From Thermoproteota archaeon (GTDB taxonomy: Archaea; Thermoproteota; Methanomethylicia; Culexarchaeales; B10-G16), in contig QMRB01000002.1 in the NCBI GenBank assembly GCA_003649185.1, positions 1 through 64,000 on the forward strand: 64,000 bases of DNA, written 5' to 3'. The translations under genes were made by a program, and so were the position numbers. Position 1 is the first letter of the stretch. Each line of letters opens with the position of its first letter. Shown one piece after another: positions 35,193 through 44,218 of the stretch. The notes under the pieces were generated by a model that worked only from the letters and a program-made list of their open reading frames with translations, was not told the origin of the DNA and searched no databases.

Positions 35193-36659
35193 TTAACCCT
35201 TTCCATCTAGAAATTTCATCATGTAGGGACTGTTCTTCAAATGTTTATATCCGAAGCGTCTATAATAGTCTCTTACACCAATTCCTGAGAGGATGAGCAT
35301 CTTAGATTTATCAAACTCTTCCAAGGCTATTCTTTCAGCTTCAAATAAAAGTTTCTTTCCGAAACCTCTATGTTGCCATTCAAAGATGGGTTTCATACCT
35401 ATGGGGAGTTGGGGACCATAGATGTGAAGTTCTCTTATAATAGCAGTTTTCTCATCGATCTCCCATCTATGAGCCTTTGGAGAAGGAATTCGCAGCCTTA
35501 AGAAACCTAAAAGAATATCTTTAATTGGATCCTCATAGGATAAAAAGACTTCTACTCCTCCACTTGCCTCATAACTCTCTTTTAAAAGTCTTATATTTTT
35601 AAGATCTGGTTGAATTTTCTTCTTCAACATTACATGTCCAACTTCTCTGCATCGGATACAATTACATTTCAATCCTAATTTAGATAATTCTTCATGGACA
35701 AGTTGCCTTAAATGTCCAACATTCACACCTGCCTCCACCACATTTAAAGGTATATCCCGCTGAATTCTCTGAATTCGAACCCATCTTGGAATCTTCGGTA
35801 AAACTTTAATTAACAGTTCAATAGCATCTTCAGTTGTGAAAGGAATATATTTCCCCTTAATCCACCAATCATAGAGTTTAGTGCCCTTAACGACAATTGT
35901 GGGATAAATCTTCAACATGTCTGGCATGAAATTCTCATTCGAAAAAATTTCCTCGAAAACTTCTAAATCTCTGCTTAAATCACTTCCCGGAAGGCCGGGC
36001 ATAATATGATAACAAACTTTGAATCCGCAGTCCTTAAGAATTCTCGTAGCCTCAACGGAATCTTTGACGGTGTGGCCTCGCTCCACTTTTTCCAATAGAT
36101 CGTCAAATACGGTTTGAACGCCGAGTTCAACTCTCGTTCCACCTAGTCGAAGCATTCTATCTGCCTGCACCTCTTTAGCCCAATCTGGGCGAGTCTCAAA
36201 GGTCATGCCTACACATCTTATATTTGCATGCTCATTTCTCAGCTGGGCTGACTCTAGGCTAATCCAACCTTTAGGCTTCTCCTTCGGATAACGGTTCATT
36301 GCTTCGAGACACATAGTGACAAACCATTCCTGATAATCTAGAGTTAAGGCTGGAAAAGTTCCGCCCATAATTATAAGTTCAACCTTGGAGGGTGTGTGAC
36401 CTAAAAATTCATATTGATTTAACCGCACCTTAACCTGTTCATATGGATCATAGTTGCAGAGCTGGGCTCTCATAAGGGCAGGTTCATTGCCATAATAGCT
36501 TTGGGGAGTATTGAACTGTGGACCGCCTGGACAGTATGCACATCTACCATGGGGACATGGAAGAGGCTTACTCATTACGGCGACAACAGTAACCCCTGAA
36601 ATAGTTCTCACAGGTTTTCTTTTATGCTTGAAATATTCGTCTAAATTGCTGCTCAACAT
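35193..36659 (-). CDS. elp3: Elp3: tRNA uridine-34 carboxymethyltransferase
   Basis: A 488-aa Elp3. It uses acetyl-CoA and radical SAM chemistry to make cm5U34 in tRNA anticodons. The radical-SAM cluster motif is CPHGRCAYC (Cys35, 40, 43), followed by GYNEPALMRAQL-like YGNEPALMRAQLCNYDPYEQ (about 57-76) and EGGTFPAL-like IIMGGTFPALTLDYQEWF (about 97-114). A zinc-binding part with CNCIRC lies about residue 335, and the GNAT domain (about 370-488) has EWQHRGFGKKLLFEAERIAL. Slightly shorter at the N-terminus than most archaeal Elp3. It belongs to a run of tRNA-modification genes. Confidence 0.95.
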   Translation of the reverse strand: MLSSNLDEYFKHKRKPVRTISGVTVVAVMSKPLPCPHGRCAYCPGGPQFNTPQSYYGNEPALMRAQLCNYDPYEQVKVRLNQYEFLGHTPSKVELIIMGGTFPALTLDYQEWFVTMCLEAMNRYPKEKPKGWISLESAQLRNEHANIRCVGMTFETRPDWAKEVQADRMLRLGGTRVELGVQTVFDDLLEKVERGHTVKDSVEATRILKDCGFKVCYHIMPGLPGSDLSRDLEVFEEIFSNENFMPDMLKIYPTIVVKGTKLYDWWIKGKYIPFTTEDAIELLIKVLPKIPRWVRIQRIQRDIPLNVVEAGVNVGHLRQLVHEELSKLGLKCNCIRCREVGHVMLKKKIQPDLKNIRLLKESYEASGGVEVFLSYEDPIKDILLGFLRLRIPSPKAHRWEIDEKTAIIRELHIYGPQLPIGMKPIFEWQHRGFGKKLLFEAERIALEEFDKSKMLILSGIGVRDYYRRFGYKHLKNSPYMMKFLDGKG

Positions 36660-36762
36660 TGATTTGCACCTTGAAATAGCATTTAAATCACACTATAAGC
36701 TTTCATGGAGAATACAATAAAGTTTACGTTTAAATTTCTGTCAGATACATGTAAATAATGAT

Positions 36763-37476
36763 TTATCTCTTCTTAACAGGTTTAAATATTATTGCAACAT
36801 GGTTTTCGGCGAAGAATCTAGATTTAAAGTTCTTTGAATATTGAATAGCTACTTTGAATCCTGATCGTTTTAAAAGTTTTTTGAACTCTCTTCTCGAGAA
36901 TAGATGGTAGAATCTAAGTGAAATGGATCTTCCACTTCTCCATGGAATGTAAATATCTCCAAACTCTGACACTCTACGTGTAATATAGTTTAGAAACATT
37001 TTTGGAATATGTTTTAAAAATCTTCCTTGATATTTAGCCCAAACACTGATCACTAGAAAACTGAAAGGCTTTAAAACTCTATATATTTCAATTAAAGCGT
37101 CCAAGCGATTTTTAAATGAAGGTATGTGGTGGATTGCTGCGAAACATATACCATTATCTATGGAGGAATCTCGAAGTGGCAGATGGTTTAAGTCGCAGAG
37201 CACCGCGTTTGCAAAAAAATATTTATGAATTTTTAATGCTTTTTTAAGAAAAATTTTAAGCATTTCCACTGATATGTCAATCGCCAAAACTTCTCTATTG
37301 AAAATTAGAATTGGAAGAAGATTTCTACCGGAGCCGCATCCAAAATCAGCTGTTAAACCGCTTTTACAAATAAATAGGTGGACTTCACTCCACTCCCGTC
37401 TCCTCGTAGCGTCAAAAGCATATGCAATATCATTGAAAGTTTTCATTAATTCACGTTTCACTTTCCACTGCTCCAT
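36763..37476 (-). CDS. Trm9-like SAM-dependent tRNA methyltransferase
   Basis: A 237-aa class I methyltransferase. The SAM motif is ADFGCGSGRNLLPIL (about residues 39-53), followed by VLAIDISVEML, and a post-motif segment DNGICFAAIHHI. The order and the ending SRREFKKLLKRSGFKV resemble Trm9/ALKBH8-type enzymes, which methylate cm5U34 (the Elp3 product) to mcm5U. The neighbour relation to Elp3 fits this. Start at 37476 because GGAGGAG lies 8 nt upstream; a start at 37506 would overlap TrmO. It follows TrmO by 5 nt. Confidence 0.8.
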   Translation of the reverse strand: MEQWKVKRELMKTFNDIAYAFDATRRREWSEVHLFICKSGLTADFGCGSGRNLLPILIFNREVLAIDISVEMLKIFLKKALKIHKYFFANAVLCDLNHLPLRDSSIDNGICFAAIHHIPSFKNRLDALIEIYRVLKPFSFLVISVWAKYQGRFLKHIPKMFLNYITRRVSEFGDIYIPWRSGRSISLRFYHLFSRREFKKLLKRSGFKVAIQYSKNFKSRFFAENHVAIIFKPVKKR

Positions 37477-37481
37477 AACTG

Positions 37482-37934
37482 CTACTCCTCCAAACTGGAG
37501 ATCCATGATGGAAGGCGCAGTTCACCAGCCAATTCAACTAGCTTTTCAGAAGCATATGAGAATGGTTTAATGTCAATTACAGGTGTACCATCATATGCAT
37601 CTAAACCTTTAACATATATTCGGTTCACATCTACTTTTAGCAGTTTTACTATGGAGAAGCCTAAAGGATTAGGTCTGAATGGAGAATGAGTTGAGAAGAC
37701 TCCTACCAATGGAAGATCGGCTCTACCCCTAGGATGAACGAGTAAAATGTTCGGAGAAGTAGATAAATGAAATATGAAGAAGACTTCTATATGGCTGTAT
37801 GCTTCTAAACCCTTTAAACCTTCAACATAATTTGGAAATATTCTAATCTCTGAGATTATAGTGGACCAGTTTACTCTTCGAAATGGTTTGACATCATTGT
37901 GGATGTAGCCTATAGGCTTAAATGTGAACTTCAT
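37482..37934 (-). CDS. TrmO-like tRNA t6A37 methyltransferase (TsaA/VirR family)
   Basis: A 150-aa TsaA-like protein. This family (TrmO) adds a methyl group to threonylcarbamoyl-adenosine-37 of tRNA-Thr and others. Signs are PIGYIHNDV (about residues 7-15), GLEAYSHIEVFFIFHLS (about 41-57), and FSTHSPFRPNPLGFSIVKLL (about 79-98), the last being the family signature. The reaction is known in E. coli; the archaeal function is inferred. It is transcribed just before the Trm9-like gene with a 5-nt gap. Confidence 0.88.
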   Translation of the reverse strand: MKFTFKPIGYIHNDVKPFRRVNWSTIISEIRIFPNYVEGLKGLEAYSHIEVFFIFHLSTSPNILLVHPRGRADLPLVGVFSTHSPFRPNPLGFSIVKLLKVDVNRIYVKGLDAYDGTPVIDIKPFSYASEKLVELAGELRLPSWISSLEE

Positions 37935-37971
37935 ACATCATTGGAAGAGAATTTCACATTTAAAAAAGTTC

Positions 37972-38172
37972 CTAGCGCTTTTTACTTTTCATTTTTAGGA
38001 AGCGAACAATCCTTGAGATTTCATGATGATCATTACTTGATTCTAAAATTAGGTCTCCTCTAATTTTCACTCTTTTTCCACATGTGAAGCATTGAAAAGA
38101 TTTTGCATTGGAGGATATAGCTCTAATATCTCCACAGTGAGGACATTTAACAGCTAAGTATCGTTTAGGCAT
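37972..38172 (-). CDS. Small zinc-ribbon protein (DUF1922-like)
   Basis: A 66-aa protein with the zinc ribbon CPHC...CFTC (about residues 10-13 and 28-31) and a basic tail (LKMKSKKR). It is like DUF1922-type archaeal zinc ribbons, which are small uncharacterised, possibly nucleic-acid binding, proteins. The ATG at 38172 (MPKRYLAVKCPHC) is preferred to 38217, because family members start just before the first knuckle. First gene of the tRNA-modification run (37 nt before TrmO). Confidence 0.7.
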   Translation of the reverse strand: MPKRYLAVKCPHCGDIRAISSNAKSFQCFTCGKRVKIRGDLILESSNDHHEISRIVRFLKMKSKKR

Positions 38173-38281
38173 TTTGAACGTATCTATATATTTAAACTTA
38201 TAAAGAATTCGATTCACAAAATTAAATATACTTAGATCGAATAATATAGTGTGACAGCCCTAGAAGATTGGTGAAAATAAT

Positions 38282-39079
38282 TTGAGTAAAAAATCAAAGT
38301 TTAATCCAAAAGAAACTCTAAGCATCGCTAAGACAGCCAAAAACAAACTGTTAGAATTTTATGTTAGATTAAGGAATGTTCCAGGAGCACTCTCTGAAAC
38401 CTCAGAAATATTTTCAAGATACAATGTTAACATTTTGATCGGCGAACATTTCGTAAAGGATTCTGAAGGATACTGGATATTCTTCGCGGACTTCTCAAAT
38501 GCTGTTGATAAGCCTGAAATAATTGCTGAAAGGGTGAAGGCTAATCCAAAAGTGCTTGAAGTAAAATATGTAAAGTCGGAGAAGAACATAATTATCGAGG
38601 AATTTCTATATCCAGTTACATCGTGGGGTTGGAGACTTCTCCTCTTCAATGCAAACAGGCTTAAACATAGTTTTAAAACGTTAATGGAGGAGTTTGGAAG
38701 CGGCATTTCCACCATGATCTTCTATCAAGGCTTCCTCTATGGAGTTGAGATTACAAGATGGCTGAAAGATATAACAAAAAGTATAGAGATAACTAGAAGG
38801 GAAATTTTAGAGCTCATTATAAAACTTTATAGGAGCCATGGATTTGGCATAGCAGAACTTGAAGAATACAATTTAAAAAATAGAATTATAAAGATAAAAG
38901 TTGAAGATTCATTTGAAACATTTAAAGAGAAGATGAAGACATCTACATGCCAATTTAGTAGAGGTTTCTGGAGTGGAGTTATCTCGGAAATCTTCAAAAC
39001 CAAGATGAAAGCAGATGAAGTGAAATGTGTAAGCAAGGGCGACGATTTCTGCGAATTCTACATAAGAGAATGGCGATAA
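38282..39079 (+). CDS. ACT-V4R sensory-type protein
   Basis: A 265-aa protein. Residues about 20-105 look like an ACT domain (VRLRNVPGALSETSEIFSRY, about 28-47, then FADFS), usually a small-molecule sensor. Residues about 105-262 are a V4R (4-vinyl-reductase-like) domain, ending with VKCVSKGDDFCEFYI, the signature of the Cys-containing ligand-binding site. No HTH or output domain is attached. Such proteins may bind hydrophobic ligands or metabolites and signal to partners. TTG start with GGTGAA upstream. It is divergent from the zinc-ribbon gene and 40 nt before Trm5. Confidence 0.75.
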   Translation: MSKKSKFNPKETLSIAKTAKNKLLEFYVRLRNVPGALSETSEIFSRYNVNILIGEHFVKDSEGYWIFFADFSNAVDKPEIIAERVKANPKVLEVKYVKSEKNIIIEEFLYPVTSWGWRLLLFNANRLKHSFKTLMEEFGSGISTMIFYQGFLYGVEITRWLKDITKSIEITRREILELIIKLYRSHGFGIAELEEYNLKNRIIKIKVEDSFETFKEKMKTSTCQFSRGFWSGVISEIFKTKMKADEVKCVSKGDDFCEFYIREWR

Positions 39080-39119
39080 GATTAAATTTATAAAAGTTTA
39101 AACTTTTCGAGAGTCTTAG

Positions 39120-39935
39120 ATGAGAAGAAGGAAATTTAAAGGGATGCTGAAATATTTCGACATTATAGGAGATATAGCAATTATAGATATTAAAGAAGAA
39201 TATAAATCGCTTAATAGAAGAATAGTGGAAGAAATACTTTCAACAAATAAGCATGTTAAAGTAGTTCTTGAAAAAGCTTCACCCATAAGTGGACGTTATA
39301 GAATTTTTAAGGTGAAGTGGCTTGGAGGAGAAAAGAGATTTATAACTATATATAGGGAGCATGGCTGCATTTTTAAAGTGGACTTCAGAAAAGTTTTCTT
39401 CACCCCTAGACTTTCAGGTGAAAGGTTGAGAATTGCTGAAAAAGTGAAAACCGGTGAAGTGATAATAAACATGTTTTCCGGAATAGGAACATATTCAATA
39501 ATTATAGCAAAGAAATCAAATCCTAAAATAATTTACTCAATAGATTTAAATCCAGCAGCATATGAGTTGATGAAAGAGAATATAAGGATTAATAGGGTAG
39601 AGAACATTGTAATCCCGATTCTTGGAGATGCCAAGGAAATTGTCAATGAAAGACTTCAAAGTATTGCTGATAGAGTTCTGATGCCTCTACCAGCCCTTGC
39701 ATTGAAATATTTACCATATGCATTGAAGGCATTAAGGAATGGTGTAGGCATAATCCATGTATACGATTTTGTAAAGGTGGAGAAAGGGGAGAAGCCGGAA
39801 AGCAAAATGAAAAAGCTATATTTGGGAAGATTGGAAACTTTGAATTCTAAATCAAAGATTCTGTTAGTGAAGAAAGTGGGAGAAGTAGGACCAAGAAAGT
39901 ATAGGATGGCATTGGATATTAAAGTTGAAGGATGA
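39120..39935 (+). CDS. Trm5/Taw2-family tRNA methyltransferase
   Basis: A 271-aa class I SAM enzyme of the Trm5/Tyw2 family, which acts on G37 of tRNA (m1G37 formation, or the aminocarboxypropyl step of wyosine synthesis). SAM site: VIINMFSGIGTYSIIIA (about residues 115-131), then YSIDLNPAAYELMKENIRIN (about 139-158), and the family segment ADRVLMPLPALALKYLPYA (about 181-199), which in Trm5 reads ADRVLMNLP. The change to Pro at this position leaves open whether it is Trm5, Taw2 or a relative. The N-terminal D1 domain is short. Confidence 0.8.
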   Translation: MRRRKFKGMLKYFDIIGDIAIIDIKEEYKSLNRRIVEEILSTNKHVKVVLEKASPISGRYRIFKVKWLGGEKRFITIYREHGCIFKVDFRKVFFTPRLSGERLRIAEKVKTGEVIINMFSGIGTYSIIIAKKSNPKIIYSIDLNPAAYELMKENIRINRVENIVIPILGDAKEIVNERLQSIADRVLMPLPALALKYLPYALKALRNGVGIIHVYDFVKVEKGEKPESKMKKLYLGRLETLNSKSKILLVKKVGEVGPRKYRMALDIKVEG

Positions 39936-40048
39936 TTGGGGCTCAGATCTGGCGTCACTCCTCATCGAAATCTAAGCATTACCAGCTCTCTTCATAGCCC
40001 AAAATAGAATGGAAATAGAAAGATAAATTTATTCTGTTGACAATTCTC

Positions 40049-40759
40049 CTAGGAAAATTTAAAGCTGAATGGAAGTTTCGCAACATAGTTTATACTTAAA
40101 TTCTCCACGTTTAAAATAAATTTATATGGATATATTTTTAAGCCTGAATTGTATGCTTTAACAAGCATTCTGGAGAAATTTGGATCAGTACTCCAGTTTG
40201 GAGCGAATTCTTCAGCAGCTTGATGTGTAATAAGAAATATTATTGCAGCTTCACATCCAATTCTCATAGAATTAACGAGACATTTCAAATGTTTCAATCC
40301 TCTTAATGTAGGTGCATCTGGAAATATCGCAACACCATCCTTTACAAGGGTACATCCTTTAACCTCTAAAAGAAGCAATCGATCATTATCAGACTTTAAG
40401 AGAAAATCTATTCTACACTTGTTGAATGAAACTTCTCTTCTAAAAAATTTGAAAACTTTAAAATCTTCAAGCAAATTCTCATTTAAAGCATGCATAATTA
40501 TCCTGTTGTGAAGAGCAGAGTCAACTAAGACCCAGCATGAATCGGCTTTAACAGCAAATAAATAGAAATTTGTCTTAGCATTTGGATTGTTATGCTTCCT
40601 TAAAAGAACTTTCACCCCTCTATGTAAAAGTTCACTTAAACGTCCAGGATCATGAATATGGGCGGTGAATAGGCGGCCGTCGACATTTACTATAGAGTTG
40701 AATCGATTTAAACGCTTAATAAATATACCTTCTAACATGAAATTATAATTTAACTTCAA
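40049..40759 (-). CDS. sfsA: SfsA family protein (predicted nuclease)
   Basis: About 236 aa. SfsA proteins were named from sugar fermentation stimulation in E. coli, but the fold is an OB plus PD-(D/E)xK nuclease. FIKRLNRFNSIVNVDGRLFT and HIHDPGRLSELL (N-terminal part), NPNAKTNFYLFAVK, HNRIIMHAL, the nuclease segment CRIDFLLKS ... LLLEVKGCTLV (about residues 117-140) and AIIFLITHQ are all conserved. A start at the TTG (40759) with AGGTGG 8 nt before is likely; the first GTG at 40771 lies in that ribosome site. Confidence 0.9.
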   Translation of the reverse strand: MKLNYNFMLEGIFIKRLNRFNSIVNVDGRLFTAHIHDPGRLSELLHRGVKVLLRKHNNPNAKTNFYLFAVKADSCWVLVDSALHNRIIMHALNENLLEDFKVFKFFRREVSFNKCRIDFLLKSDNDRLLLLEVKGCTLVKDGVAIFPDAPTLRGLKHLKCLVNSMRIGCEAAIIFLITHQAAEEFAPNWSTDPNFSRMLVKAYNSGLKIYPYKFILNVENLSINYVAKLPFSFKFS

Positions 40760-40830
40760 ATTGGAAGCCACCTGTCAAATTTAGCATTAATCAGGTTAAT
40801 TATATGTCGAAATATAAGAGAGACGTAATC

Positions 40831-40840
40831 AATTTATATA
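40831..40840 (+). promoter_or_regulatory. TATA-like element upstream of the GATase-like gene
   Basis: AATTTATATA lies 36-46 nt before the start at 40877, as expected for an archaeal TATA box with a short leader. Confidence 0.45.
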
Positions 40841-40876
40841 TGTTCAATATTTAATCTAACCGCAAAGGTGAATGCT

Positions 40877-41590
40877 TTGAAACCCGTAATTGGGATAACA
40901 TGCTCATATAGCTGGGATAGAGAAGTCTATCTCATCAGGGAAAATTATGTTGAAGCCGTGGTAAGGTCTGGAGGAATACCGATAATTCTACCAGCCACTG
41001 AAAATGCGGATATTAACAAGATAATTTCAATGATTGATGGATTACTTTTAAGTGGAGGAGGAGATATAGATCCCTATATTTATGGTGAAGCTCCAACGCC
41101 AAGATTGGGGAGAGTTGACCCTGTAAGAGATTTATTCGAAATAGGGTTAGCTAAGAAGGCTTTTGAAATGGAGAAGCCGACACTGGCTATCTGTAGGGGT
41201 ATACAGGTGTTGAATGTGGCTGCTGGAGGCACGCTATTTCAAGATCTTTCAAGCCAGCTGAAGAACACTATAAAGCATAGATGGTATTCTCAGGGAGGCT
41301 ATGATGCACCACCATCACATCCCGCACATTTAGTGAGAATAAGTAAAGATTCAAAATTGTATAAAATATTTGGAAGAGAAATTTTAAGGGTGAACAGTTT
41401 CCATCATCAAGCTGTAAAAAGAATAGGTGAAAAATTCAAGGCAACAGCATGGGCTGAAGACGGCGTAATAGAGGCTATAGAATATTTGGGAGATACTTTC
41501 ATTTTGGGTGTTCAATGGCATCCTGAAAGGATGATTAACGGAGAAATGATTAAACTTTTTAAAGCATTCATTGAAGCAGCTAAAAGTTAA
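40877..41590 (+). CDS. Gamma-glutamyl-GABA hydrolase-like (PuuD family) amidotransferase-type hydrolase
   Basis: About 237 aa, class I glutamine-amidotransferase fold, family of PuuD/gamma-glutamyl-gamma-aminobutyrate hydrolases. Nucleophile: LAICRGIQVLNVAAGG (about residues 107-122, Cys). The His and Glu of the triad are in GVQWHPERM (about 213-221). Also GGGDIDPYIYGE and FHHQAVKRIG. It hydrolyses gamma-glutamyl amides; the real substrate is unknown. AAAGGTGA at 40864-40871 overlaps the GTG at 40868, so I choose the TTG 5 nt further. Confidence 0.88.
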   Translation: MKPVIGITCSYSWDREVYLIRENYVEAVVRSGGIPIILPATENADINKIISMIDGLLLSGGGDIDPYIYGEAPTPRLGRVDPVRDLFEIGLAKKAFEMEKPTLAICRGIQVLNVAAGGTLFQDLSSQLKNTIKHRWYSQGGYDAPPSHPAHLVRISKDSKLYKIFGREILRVNSFHHQAVKRIGEKFKATAWAEDGVIEAIEYLGDTFILGVQWHPERMINGEMIKLFKAFIEAAKS

Positions 41591-42132
41591 AGTTTCATCG
41601 ACAATTCAAGATAAAAATCCTCGTTAACTAAACGTTCATAATCTGTTCCAAAGATCCCTGTAACATGGAAGCCTAATCGTTCATATAGATTTATCAATGT
41701 ATAATTTCTATTACTGACGTTTATTTTGATCTTGTTGACACCTTTTAATTTACAATAGGTTAAAGCTCTCTTCAACAAAACCTTATAGATTTGAATTCTT
41801 CCAGATATGTTTTTTACTAGAAAACATTTGATCTCTGCAATATCACCATGCAACACTAAATCTATAAATCCTAGAATATTCTGCAGATCTTTAGCTACAA
41901 ACTGAATTGAACCTTCAACATTTATTCTCGATGAAATTTCTTCTATATCATCGCTCTCCAAAGTATAGTTGAAGAAATTTTCTTCTTCAAAATCCTTTAA
42001 AACTAAGCCTATACTTGAAACTCCACTGGATAGAGATCCCTCACATGAAAGATAACTTTTAGATTGAAAGGAAGAGGATAAATGGAGAAGTTTTGAAACA
42101 TCATTTTTAAGCAATTTCTCAACGATTATCAT
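41587..42132 (-). CDS. GNAT-family acetyltransferase-like protein
   Basis: A 181-aa protein with a GNAT-like C-terminal part: LGFIDLVLHGDIAEIKCFLV (about residues 87-106), then SGRIQIYKVLLKRALTYCK and the end motif NYTLINLYERLGFHVTGIF (about 147-165). The usual acetyl-CoA loop (R-x-x-G-x-G) is degenerate (KNISGRIQIYKV), which may mean weak or altered binding. Substrate unknown. Convergent with the amidotransferase-like gene, overlapping it by 4 nt. Confidence 0.72.
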   Translation of the reverse strand: MIIVEKLLKNDVSKLLHLSSSFQSKSYLSCEGSLSSGVSSIGLVLKDFEEENFFNYTLESDDIEEISSRINVEGSIQFVAKDLQNILGFIDLVLHGDIAEIKCFLVKNISGRIQIYKVLLKRALTYCKLKGVNKIKINVSNRNYTLINLYERLGFHVTGIFGTDYERLVNEDFYLELSMKL

Positions 42133-42370
42133 GTTATCTCATCAAGTAAATTTATGGAAGGAACACTATATTTAAATTTTCAAGAATATATATGGGTAAA
42201 TTCGTCTTGTTGAAGTTGCTTCTTGGAAAACTATTTCAGCAATCTGATTTCATAGTTAATGGAAAATGCTTAAACATTAGCTGGAATCTTACATGATATT
42301 TCGTAACATATTAATATGTAGTCACAGGTCTTATATGCAAAATGTTAATAATTATTATTTAGGTGATTAT

Positions 42371-43354
42371 ATGGTTCTGGTCTTAAGCAGAGAGGATTTA
42401 AGAAGAATATTAACTATGAAAGAGACCATTGAAGCTGTGGAGGAGGCTTTCAAACTCTTCCATGAGGGAAGAGCAAAGATGCCTTTAAGACCTGCAATTA
42501 GAGTTGAGGAGCATAATGGACTCATATTATATATGCCGGCATATATTGGTGGAATGGAAGCTTTAGCAGTGAAGGTTGTTTCAGTTTATTCTGAAAATCC
42601 TAAAAAATATGGTTTACCTACAATTCTAGGCACAATACTTCTTAATGATCCTAAAAGTGGAAAATTGCTTTCAATAATGGATGGTGGGTTAATAACGGCT
42701 ATGAGAACTGGAGCGGTAAGCGGAGTTGCATCAAAATATCTTGCAAGAGAAGATTCAGAGATAGCGGGAATATTTGGAGCTGGAGTTCAAGCTAGAACTC
42801 AGCTTATGGCCATCTATGAGGTTAGACCGATAAAGAAGGCATTTGTCTATGATGTTTACCCTGAAGTTGCCAAGAAATATGCTGAGGAAATGTCGAGGCA
42901 ACTTGGAATCGATGTGATACCTGTAGATGAACCGATTAAAGCTGTGAAAGGCTGCGACATAATATGCACGGCCACAACATCTAAAACACCAGTCTTCAAT
43001 GGAGAATGGGTTGAAGAAGGAACACATATCAATGGAATAGGTTCCCATGTTCCAGAGGCAAGAGAGCTTGATTCCACAGTGATTAAGAGAGCTAAGATAG
43101 TTGTGGATTCATATGAAGCATGTTTAAAGGAGGCTGGAGATATAATCATACCGTTAAAGGAGGGAGTGATTTCTAAGGATCATATTTATGCCGATCTTGG
43201 TGAAGTGGTTTCTGGCAGCAAACCTGGAAGAATAAGCAATGATGAAATTACATTGTTCAAGTCAGTTGGATTAGCGATTCAAGATGCATCAACAGCTTTA
43301 AGAGCATACAAGATGGCTGTGAAGAGTGGACTAGGAAAAGAAATTACTCTATAA
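42371..43354 (+). CDS. Ornithine cyclodeaminase/alanine dehydrogenase family protein
   Basis: A 327-aa protein of the OCD/mu-crystallin family. In archaea the best-known members are alanine dehydrogenases (Archaeoglobus) making pyruvate, ammonia and NADH. Landmarks: LRPAIRVEEHNGLILYMPAY (about residues 42-61, substrate Arg), GGLITAMRTGAVSGVASKYL (about 107-126), the NAD site AGIFGAGVQARTQL (about 135-148), CTATTSKTPVFNG (about 205-217) and DVIPVD. AGGTGA 4 nt before the ATG at 42371 sets the start. The preceding longer frame (from 42293) has no such site. Confidence 0.9.
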   Translation: MVLVLSREDLRRILTMKETIEAVEEAFKLFHEGRAKMPLRPAIRVEEHNGLILYMPAYIGGMEALAVKVVSVYSENPKKYGLPTILGTILLNDPKSGKLLSIMDGGLITAMRTGAVSGVASKYLAREDSEIAGIFGAGVQARTQLMAIYEVRPIKKAFVYDVYPEVAKKYAEEMSRQLGIDVIPVDEPIKAVKGCDIICTATTSKTPVFNGEWVEEGTHINGIGSHVPEARELDSTVIKRAKIVVDSYEACLKEAGDIIIPLKEGVISKDHIYADLGEVVSGSKPGRISNDEITLFKSVGLAIQDASTALRAYKMAVKSGLGKEITL

Positions 43355-43376
43355 AAGTTATTGCAGGATAGTAGCC

Positions 43377-44218
43377 ATGCTTACACTGCTTAGCAGAGAT
43401 GGAAAGATCACTTTCATTTCAATGGCGGCAAGATCTTTCGGCTATGTTGCAGTTGGAATAGCATTTCCAATTTATTTAGCTAAAATCAGACTTGCACATT
43501 CAACCATCCTCTTATACTTATGAGAATGCATACCGTATAGTTTTCCAGCAAAATGAGAAATTATTGTAATTAGGTTTTCAACAAGCTCTTCCCGTGGGCT
43601 TCTCTCTCCGTGATTTATTATGACTATCTCTGTTCCATAGCTTTTAAAGAATTTCTCTAATGTTTTAAAACCAAATCTTGTCAATCTATCTGGATAAGCT
43701 ATAATGACCTTAGAAACCTCTTTATTCATAACCATCCTTAGTAATTTCTGGAAGTTTCTTCTATCCTCATTTAACCCTGAACCCGCATCCTTCAAAATCT
43801 CTATCTCCCAATCGCTATCCCTAGCATAGCTTTTAATTAACTCAATCTGTCTTTCTAAGTCATCCTTTTGAGTATGAGAAGAAACTCTAGCATATCCAAC
43901 TATTTTCCTTTCCTCGTGAATTCCTAAAATCCTCTTTTATCTCTGATTCAGGAACGCGGTGCAGGTGCATTTTCACCTATTGAACATGCAATAATAACTC
44001 AGTCATGTTCAAGCAAGAACAGGACTAAAGCATTCTCCTACTATTATTTATTTGGATCCGTTGCAGGCTCACTTGGATCACTATTTGGAGGATTCCCAGA
44101 CATCATGGTTAAAGTTTATGGATTTAACATTTTAACTGCGTTTCAAACATTATTTATAATATTCAGTTGCTTGTCAATCATCAGTTTAACGGGGTTCAGG
44201 TTTGGTAGATCTTCATAG
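43377..44218 (+). pseudogene. MFS transporter pseudogene, interrupted by IS607-type relic
   Basis: Two pieces of one MFS gene are seen: N-terminal MLTLLSRDGKITFISMAARS and [16 protein letters not shown] (43377-43485), then, after a minus-strand recombinase, QERGAGAFSPIEHAI and AFSYYYLFGSVAGSLGSLFG (about 43944-44218, ending in TAG). In an intact gene about 60 residues would lie between; they are missing, and so is the whole second half after helix 6. So the gene is dead. It is not like the MFS gene at 25549 in these parts. Confidence 0.78.
43472..43936 (-). mobile_element. IS607-type serine recombinase (TnpA) relic
   Basis: Minus strand from 43936: [19 protein letters not shown] (catalytic Ser in VSS), then [40 protein letters not shown] and [20 protein letters not shown]. 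This is the resolvase domain of an IS607-family transposase. The frame lacks a start codon. The MerR-like DNA-binding domain that should come first is gone except for HRVPESEIK in another frame just upstream. No tnpB is present. The element is therefore an immobile fragment inside the MFS gene. Confidence 0.8.
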
